This document shows, piece by piece, positions 31,936-37,474 of a DNA stretch of 37,474 nucleotides. Source of the DNA: an uncultured Aquimarina sp. (GTDB taxonomy: Bacteria > Bacteroidota > Bacteroidia > Flavobacteriales > Flavobacteriaceae); NCBI GenBank assembly GCA_938011245.1, contig CALLUJ010000023.1:1-37474 (forward strand), read 5' to 3'. The stretch's first letter is position 1; each line of letters begins with the position of its first letter. The notes under the pieces were generated by a model. It was not told the DNA's origin. It did not search any database and saw only the letters and a program-made list of their open reading frames with translations. The position numbers and the translations under genes are program-made.

Positions 31936-34845
31936 TTGAAACCATTATATTTTTTCTTAATCCTTGTAAGTTCCTTTAATATATTACAAGCACAAGTAGA
32001 CCCCTTATTAGCCAATAACATAGAAGCTCAAGAAAAGTGGGTAGACAGTGTTTATAACACCCTAACACTAAAACAGAGAGTTGGGCAATTGTTTATGGTA
32101 GATGTTTTTTCGGAAAAGGGAAAAGCAGAACAAAACCGCATAGCAAAACTTGTTGAAAATGATGAAATTGGAGGAGTAATCTTTTCTAAAGGAGGCCCCG
32201 TAGGTCAAGCAAAAATGCATAATGCTCTTCAGTCTAAGGCAAAAATTCCATTACTAATTGCTATGGATGCAGAATGGGGTTTATCTATGCGTTTAGACTC
32301 AACTTACGCTTTTCCTTGGAATATGACTTTAGGAGCCATTAAAGATAAAGAATTGGTTAAACGCACAGGAGCAGCAATAGCAAAACATTGTAATAGAATA
32401 GGGGTACATATTAATTTTGCTCCAGTAATAGATGTAAATACTAATCCAGTAAATCCTATTATAGGAAATCGTTCCTTTGGAGAGACTAAGGAATTGGTAA
32501 CACAACATGGAGTTGCAATTATGCAAGGGATGCATAGTCAAAATGTACTTACTAGTGGAAAACATTTTCCAGGGCACGGAGATACTAGTAAGGATTCTCA
32601 TAAAACATTACCAACAATAAATTTTTCAAAGGAACGTATTTTTAGAACCGAATTATATCCTTTTAAAAAATTAATAAATAAAGGAATTTCGAGTATAATG
32701 ATTGCTCACTTAAATATTCCAAGTCTGGTAGAAAAAGAAGGCTTACCCTCATCATTATCTAAAACCGTAGTAACTGATTTACTTCAAAAAAAATTAAAAT
32801 TTAAAGGGCTTATTTTTACAGATGCTTTAAATATGAAAGGAGCATCTAATTTTAAAGAACCAGGAGACATTGATGTAGCTGCTTTTGAGGCAGGAAATGA
32901 TATATTATTAATTTCGGAAGATATTCCCAAAGCCGTTCAAAAGATAGTACTAAAAATACAACAAGGGAATATAACAGAAGAAAGACTAAAAAAATCGGTA
33001 ATAAAAGTTTTAAAAGCTAAGTATAAAGTAGGGTTACACCAATACAAGCCAATAGATACAGAGAATTTAATAGCCGATTTAAATAGTATTGAAAATAATG
33101 TATTATACGAACAACTTGCAGAAAACGCAATTACAGTTTTAAAAAACGATTTAAATGTGATTCCTTTTGACGATCTTGAACATAAAAAAATAGCTTATGT
33201 TCATTTCGGAAAAGATACAGGAAAAGCTTTTTATGAACAGTTAAAATTATACACAAAAGTAGAAAAAGTAATTATAAAAACAAAAGCCGATATTTCGAAG
33301 CTAAAACCATACAACCAAGTAATTATTGGATTTCATGCTTCTAATGCCTCTCCATGGAAATCTTATAAAATAAATAAAGAAACACAACGATTAATCAGTA
33401 TTATAGCCCAAAAACATAATTCATTATTAGCGTGCTTTGCAAAGCCCTATGCTCTTAATAATTTAGAAGCTGCTCCCTATGTAAATAGTATTGTTTTAGC
33501 GTACCAAAACAGCGTTATTTTTCAAGAAAAAACGGCGCAACTTATATTTGGAGGAATACCCTCAAAAGGTAAGTTACCAGTAAGCATAAGCCCTAATTAT
33601 AAAGTGGGAGATGGTTTTTTTTTGAATAAAAAGCAACGACTGTCTTACGGTTTACCCGAATCTGTTGGAGTAAACTCTTATAAATTAGCCAAAGTTGATT
33701 CTATTGTGAATTATGCTTTAAAACAAAAGATGGTTCCTGGATTACAGCTTTTAGTAGCTAGAAAAGGAAAGGTGATTTTTAATAAAGCATACGGCTTTCA
33801 AACCTATAATAAAAAGAACCCAATTACCCATTATTCAATATACGATTTAGCATCACTTACTAAAATTTTAGCTACGCTGCCTATTTTTATGAAATTAGAA
33901 CAAAGCAAAATAGTTAAACTTCAAGAAAAGTTATCAAACTTATTACCAGATTTAAAAGGTACTAATAAAAATTCTATTACAGTAGTTGAAGCATTATCTC
34001 ATTATGGAAGACTTAAAGCTTGGATTCCATTTTATGTAAAAACCTTAGATAATATTAGTTTAAAACCCAATAAAAAATATTTTAGATCAACACCTAGTGC
34101 TTCTTTTTCAATTAAAGTAGCTAATGAGTTATATTTAAGAAAAGACTATAAAGACTCTATTTATAAAGAAATAATAGAAAGTGAACTAAGACCAAAACAA
34201 GAATATAAGTACAGCGATTTACCTTATTATTTAATTCAACGTTTTATAGAAAATTTCTATAACGATAATTTAGAAGAGTTAACAAAAAATCAATTTTATG
34301 AACCATTAGGAGCTAATTATACAGGGTATTTACCTCTCAATAAATTCGATAAAAAACAAATAGTCCCTACAGAAGTAGATGAGTTGTTTAGAGAACAAGA
34401 AATTAGAGGGTATGTTCACGACCAAGGTGCAGCAATGTTAGGAGGTATAGGTGGGCATGCAGGACTATTTTCTAATGCTAACGATGTAGCTAAAATAATG
34501 CAATTATACCTAAATAAAGGAAATTATGGAGGAGTTACCTATTTAGAGCCAAAAACTATAGATAAGTTTAATACATGTTATTATTGCGATAAAAAAAATA
34601 GGAGAGGAGTAGGGTTTGATAAACCACAATTGGAAGAAATAGGACCTACCTGTGGATGTGTATCTATGACAAGTTTTGGGCATAGTGGCTTTACAGGAAC
34701 CTTTACTTGGGCAGATCCAGAAGAAGAGATAATTTATGTGTTTTTAAGTAATAGAACCTTTCCCGATGCGACGAATAGGAAATTAATAAAAGAAGATATT
34801 AGAACGAAAATTCAAAGCTTGATATACGAAGCTATTGAGAAATAG
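31936..34845 (+). CDS. GH3 beta-N-acetylglucosaminidase fused to a serine beta-lactamase-like domain
   Basis: A 969-residue exported two-domain protein. It starts at TTG (31936), giving signal peptide MKPLYFFLILVSSFNILQAQ. The first half is a glycoside hydrolase family 3 domain of the NagZ type, with KHFPGHG at residues 209-215 (including the His of the acid/base dyad), FTDALNMKGA with Asp296 as candidate nucleophile, and a second alpha/beta domain to about 570. The second half (about 590-965) is a class C beta-lactamase/DD-peptidase-like serine hydrolase with SxxK at Ser640-Lys643 (ASLTKI) and the GGIGGHAGLFS block. The combination suggests periplasmic processing of peptidoglycan sugars and peptides or esters. 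It lies 14 bases upstream of bshA. Confidence 0.93.
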   Translation: MKPLYFFLILVSSFNILQAQVDPLLANNIEAQEKWVDSVYNTLTLKQRVGQLFMVDVFSEKGKAEQNRIAKLVENDEIGGVIFSKGGPVGQAKMHNALQSKAKIPLLIAMDAEWGLSMRLDSTYAFPWNMTLGAIKDKELVKRTGAAIAKHCNRIGVHINFAPVIDVNTNPVNPIIGNRSFGETKELVTQHGVAIMQGMHSQNVLTSGKHFPGHGDTSKDSHKTLPTINFSKERIFRTELYPFKKLINKGISSIMIAHLNIPSLVEKEGLPSSLSKTVVTDLLQKKLKFKGLIFTDALNMKGASNFKEPGDIDVAAFEAGNDILLISEDIPKAVQKIVLKIQQGNITEERLKKSVIKVLKAKYKVGLHQYKPIDTENLIADLNSIENNVLYEQLAENAITVLKNDLNVIPFDDLEHKKIAYVHFGKDTGKAFYEQLKLYTKVEKVIIKTKADISKLKPYNQVIIGFHASNASPWKSYKINKETQRLISIIAQKHNSLLACFAKPYALNNLEAAPYVNSIVLAYQNSVIFQEKTAQLIFGGIPSKGKLPVSISPNYKVGDGFFLNKKQRLSYGLPESVGVNSYKLAKVDSIVNYALKQKMVPGLQLLVARKGKVIFNKAYGFQTYNKKNPITHYSIYDLASLTKILATLPIFMKLEQSKIVKLQEKLSNLLPDLKGTNKNSITVVEALSHYGRLKAWIPFYVKTLDNISLKPNKKYFRSTPSASFSIKVANELYLRKDYKDSIYKEIIESELRPKQEYKYSDLPYYLIQRFIENFYNDNLEELTKNQFYEPLGANYTGYLPLNKFDKKQIVPTEVDELFREQEIRGYVHDQGAAMLGGIGGHAGLFSNANDVAKIMQLYLNKGNYGGVTYLEPKTIDKFNTCYYCDKKNRRGVGFDKPQLEEIGPTCGCVSMTSFGHSGFTGTFTWADPEEEIIYVFLSNRTFPDATNRKLIKEDIRTKIQSLIYEAIEK

Positions 34846-34859
34846 AATAGAAATAACCT

Positions 34860-35999
34860 ATGAAAATAGCAGTAGTATGCTATCCAACTTATGGAGGTAG
34901 CGGTGTTGTAGCAACAGAATTAGGAATAGTTTTAGCAAAGAAAGGACATGAAATTCATTTTGTAACCTATAGTCAGCCTGTGCGTCTAGATATGTTAAAT
35001 GAAAATATTCGTTTTCATGAAGTAGAAGTTCAAGAATATCCTTTATTTCATTACCAACCATACGAGTTAGCTTTATCCAGTAAATTAGTTGGAGTTATAA
35101 AAAAACATAAAATAGATGTGCTCCATGTACATTACGCAATACCCCATGCTTATGCAGGGCATATGGCTCAACAAATGTTAGTCCAACAAGGGATTCATAT
35201 TCCTATGGTTACTACATTACATGGAACAGATATTACACTTGTAGGAAACAATCCACATTATAAGCCAGCAGTTACGTTTAGTATTAATCAAAGTAACGCA
35301 GTTACTTCTGTTTCTAAAAGTTTAAAAGACGATACATTGCGTTTATTTGATATTGAGGAAAATAAAATAGAAGTAGTCCCTAATTTTATAGATATTTCTA
35401 AAGGGCAGGCTTCTCCAGAATGTAGAAGGCATATAATGGCGTTACCGGAAGAAAAAATAATAACCCATATTAGTAATTTTAGACCAGTAAAACGTATAGA
35501 AGACGTAATTTTAATTTTTGAAAAAATTTTAAATAAAATTCCGGCTAAATTAATAATGGTAGGGGACGGTCCATTACAAAACACAGCTCGAATGCTTTGT
35601 AAAAAATTGGGAATTTACGACAAGGTAATTTTTATGGGTAATAGTAATGAGATAGACAAGATTTTATGTTTTTCGGATTTGTTTTTATTACCTTCAGAAA
35701 GAGAAAGTTTTGGATTAGCTGCTTTAGAAGCAATGATACACGGAGTACCTGTAATTTCAAGTAATTCAGGAGGAATTCCAGAAGTAAATAAACACGGCTT
35801 TTCAGGTTTTTTAAGCGAAGTAGGTAATATTGAAGAAATGGCCGATAATGGAATTTCAATTTTAAAATCGGAAGAGACCTTACGAAACTATAAAAAAAAT
35901 GCAAAAATACAAGCTACAAATTTTGATGTTAGCGCTATAGTGCCTATATATGAAAAGATTTACGAACGAGTAATTCAAAATATACCATTTTTGAATTAA
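34860..35999 (+). CDS. bshA: N-acetyl-alpha-D-glucosaminyl L-malate synthase BshA
   Basis: A 379-residue GT4 glycosyltransferase for the first step of bacillithiol synthesis, UDP-GlcNAc plus L-malate. The N-terminus KIAVVCYPTYGGSGVVATELG with HFVTYSQPVRLD is diagnostic of BshA. Further on, HVHYAIPHAYA, TTLHGTDITLVG, VVPNFID, ISNFRPVKRIEDV, and the donor-binding PSERESFGLAALEAM(I)HGVPVISSNSGGIPE are seen. Bacillithiol is the low-molecular-weight thiol of Firmicutes and many Bacteroidota. BshB and BshC genes are not in this window. The gene follows the GH3 fusion after 14 bases and precedes manA after 30. Confidence 0.95.
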   Translation: MKIAVVCYPTYGGSGVVATELGIVLAKKGHEIHFVTYSQPVRLDMLNENIRFHEVEVQEYPLFHYQPYELALSSKLVGVIKKHKIDVLHVHYAIPHAYAGHMAQQMLVQQGIHIPMVTTLHGTDITLVGNNPHYKPAVTFSINQSNAVTSVSKSLKDDTLRLFDIEENKIEVVPNFIDISKGQASPECRRHIMALPEEKIITHISNFRPVKRIEDVILIFEKILNKIPAKLIMVGDGPLQNTARMLCKKLGIYDKVIFMGNSNEIDKILCFSDLFLLPSERESFGLAALEAMIHGVPVISSNSGGIPEVNKHGFSGFLSEVGNIEEMADNGISILKSEETLRNYKKNAKIQATNFDVSAIVPIYEKIYERVIQNIPFLN

Positions 36000-36029
36000 T
36001 ATTGAGAAAATAAATTAAATAGAAACAAT

Positions 36030-36998
36030 TTGAAGTTATATCCTTTACAATTTACACCATTATACAAATACCGAATGTGGGGTGGAGAAAAATTGAAAAC
36101 AATTTTAAATAAAACCTATTCAGAATCTTCTATAGGAGAATCTTGGGAAATCTCAGATGTTAAGAATGATAAAACGGTAGTCTCTAATGGAGAGTTGGCA
36201 GGGAGTACAATTCAAGATTTAATAGAAGCCTATACCAGCAGTTTTTTAGGAAAACATGTTTATAAGCAATTTGGTAATAAATTTCCTTTATTAATAAAAT
36301 TTATTGATGCAAAAACTCCGTTATCCATTCAAGTACATCCTTGCGACGATTTAGCAAAAACACGTCATAATTCGTTTGGGAAAAACGAAATGTGGTATGT
36401 AATGCAAGCAGACAAAGGGTCAGAGTTAATTGCAGGGTTTCATAAAAAAGTAACAAAAGAACAATATACAAAAGTATTGGAAGAGGGTAATGTTTTGGAA
36501 ATATTGCATTCTCAACAAGTAAAAAAAGGAGATGTTTTTAATATTCCAACGGGTAGAGTTCATGCCATTGGAGCAGGTGTTTTACTTGCCGAAATTCAGC
36601 AAACTTGCGATGTTACTTATCGTATTTATGATTATAATAGAGTAGATGCTAAAACGGGAGCAAAAAGAGAATTACATACAGAATTAGCTTTAGATGCAAT
36701 AGATTATACTGTAGAAGATTCTTACACTACAGCATATACTACCACAGTCAATATTTCTGAAACATTAGTACATACACCTTATTTTAAAACTAATATTTTA
36801 GAACTAAATGGTGAGAAAAAAGAAAACCATTCAAAAAAAGATTCTTTTGTAATTTATTTATGTGTAGAAGGATCGGCTTTATTAGTTTATGAAGAAAAAA
36901 CATATAGTTTAACTATAGGGGAGACTGTTTTATTACCCGCTAATTTAGGGTTTTTTGAATTAAAAGGTAAAGGTAAATTATTGGAAGTAAGTTTGTAA
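36030..36998 (+). CDS. manA: Mannose-6-phosphate isomerase, class I (ManA)
   Basis: A 322-residue zinc isomerase that interconverts mannose-6-phosphate and fructose-6-phosphate. It supplies GDP-mannose precursors or allows mannose use. Motifs are the start LYPLQFTPLYKYRMWGGEKL, PLSIQVHPCDDLA (metal-binding Gln/His), GKNEMWYVM (Glu ligand), FNIPTGRVHAIGAGVLLAEIQQ (His ligand) and the C-terminal cupin end. The start is TTG at 36030: a stop lies shortly upstream in frame, and the next in-frame ATG would cut off the conserved YKYRMWGG region. It is the last gene of the co-directional run. No terminator was recognised directly after it. Confidence 0.93.
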   Translation: MKLYPLQFTPLYKYRMWGGEKLKTILNKTYSESSIGESWEISDVKNDKTVVSNGELAGSTIQDLIEAYTSSFLGKHVYKQFGNKFPLLIKFIDAKTPLSIQVHPCDDLAKTRHNSFGKNEMWYVMQADKGSELIAGFHKKVTKEQYTKVLEEGNVLEILHSQQVKKGDVFNIPTGRVHAIGAGVLLAEIQQTCDVTYRIYDYNRVDAKTGAKRELHTELALDAIDYTVEDSYTTAYTTTVNISETLVHTPYFKTNILELNGEKKENHSKKDSFVIYLCVEGSALLVYEEKTYSLTIGETVLLPANLGFFELKGKGKLLEVSL

Positions 36999-37147
36999 AT
37001 CCTTAATAAGGAATGCTAATTAGAAATTTAGAGATACTCTTTTTAATTGAATTCAAGTTATAAAGTAACATTAGTATGGTTTTTCGATGAATTCGTTGAG
37101 CTTATCTTATTGGGTGTTAAAAATTTATGTTTTTCTTAGATAGTCCA
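36999..37147. other. Spacer after manA, no gene seen
   Basis: AT-rich sequence with short open stretches but no supported gene. It may include further decayed parts of the IS3-like element that becomes recognisable at 37148. Confidence 0.4.
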
Positions 37148-37243
37148 ATCTTTGAATTTATTGAAACATGGTATAACAGATAAAGAATACATGCTAGTTT
37201 AGATTACGAAACTCTAATATAAATGGAATCTGAATTTTATAAC
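37148..37243 (+). pseudogene. Decayed C-terminal end of an IS3-family transposase
   Basis: One plus-strand frame reads IFEFIETWYNR, stop, RIHASLDYETLI, stop, MESEFYN. This is the C-terminal DDE-transposase block of IS3-family OrfB proteins (FEYIExxYNRxRxHSxLGYxTP...), with the expected Gln codon after YNR changed from CAA to TAA and a second stop where the family has a TP-like pair. The match is continuous over about 30 residues, so I trust the family call. The in-frame stops and the missing upstream part show it is a relic. No terminal inverted repeat could be defined. Confidence 0.7.
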
Positions 37244-37344
37244 ACTCACAAATTAGTGACCATAGTTGAAGGCTAAGTTCAACTATAAAAAAATCGATTC
37301 CTGTATATTAAATTTCTTATACACTTTAAGGGGTAATACCATTT

Positions 37345-37474
37345 CTATTGTAATATGATTTTATTGAATAAATCGATATAATGATGATTGCTTACAATAG
37401 ATTTAATCAAATTAGTATCCATCTCACAAACCATTTGATGTAACCAATTTTTTAAGAGTTCAATATTTTCAAAT
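37345..37474 (-). CDS. C-terminal fragment of an unidentified gene at window edge
   Basis: The minus strand is open from the window edge for 42 codons to a TAG at 37345. It reads FENIELLKNWLHQMVC, then EMDTNLIKSIVSNHHYID, then LFNKIILQ. The composition is protein-like (mixed polar and hydrophobic helix pattern), but no family is recognised and the N-terminus is outside the window. It lies about 100 bases from the IS3 relic and could itself be part of a mobile element. It may also be a chance frame. Confidence 0.45.
   Translation of the reverse strand, partial: FENIELLKNWLHQMVCEMDTNLIKSIVSNHHYIDLFNKIILQ

Noticed and set aside
37262-37286. Perfect 9-pair hairpin ATAGTTGAA/TTCAACTAT as a terminator
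   Set aside because: It is followed by A residues on the plus strand and has no T tract after it in either reading direction; it may be part of the IS relic.
1-37474. CRISPR arrays, tRNA or rRNA genes
   Set aside because: No regularly spaced repeats, and no tRNA or rRNA signature was recognised on either strand while reading the spacers.

Overview
The window is AT-rich and looks like the chromosome of a member of the Bacteroidota, most likely a (probably marine) Flavobacteriaceae. The evidence is: lipoproteins with acidic residues just after the lipobox cysteine; AT-rich gene starts without strong Shine-Dalgarno sites; candidate TAnnTTTG -7 promoter elements; a BtuB/BtuG-type B12 uptake pair; BshA; a GH3/beta-lactamase fusion; and several short conserved proteins typical of flavobacteria. 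Most of it is ordinary core genome. It carries one small accessory insertion and has IS traces at both edges.

Layout. 1-78: start of an IS1595-type transposase leaving the window (minus strand). 195-3224: tandem S41 protease lipoproteins. 3333-5504: MutS2 without an Smr domain, behind a strong terminator. 5630-6646: DUF547 lipoprotein. 6831-7968: a Tae4-like peptidoglycan amidase followed 13 bases later by a WG-repeat lipoprotein, a candidate toxin/immunity pair, next to structured noncoding DNA. 8245-11173: metE divergent from an Lrp/AsnC regulator. 11207-14752 (minus): hisG-hisD-hisC behind an 18-residue leader peptide with three consecutive His codons and a terminator, so a his attenuator. 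15041-16333: sugar MFS permease, followed by an 874-base gap holding a perfect 46-base palindrome. 17208-23517: polysaccharide genes (DegT aminotransferase, PglF/CapD dehydratase, Wza-like, Wzc-like) with no glycosyltransferase in view. 23680-26998: cobalamin riboswitch, BtuB-like receptor and BtuG-like surface lipoprotein. 27274-30050: pyrR, pyrB, a small coupled ORF and ribonuclease Z. 30164-36998: a run of co-directional genes (unknown SH3-like protein, TsaC/Sua5, unknown protein, GH3/serine hydrolase fusion, bshA, manA). 37148-37474: a decayed IS3-family transposase tail and the end of an unidentified minus-strand gene.

How the genes work together. The B12 riboswitch should shut down the BtuB/BtuG uptake pair when cobalamin is plentiful, while MetE lets the cell make methionine without B12. 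The Lrp-type gene divergent from metE is the obvious candidate regulator. The his leader couples hisGDC to charged tRNA-His. Wza/Wzc with the sugar-modifying enzymes form the export and precursor part of an envelope polysaccharide pathway. The most interesting part is the 6.78-8.2 kb segment, where an orphan T6SS-type amidase sits beside a putative periplasmic or envelope WG-repeat protein that could be its unrecognised immunity factor.
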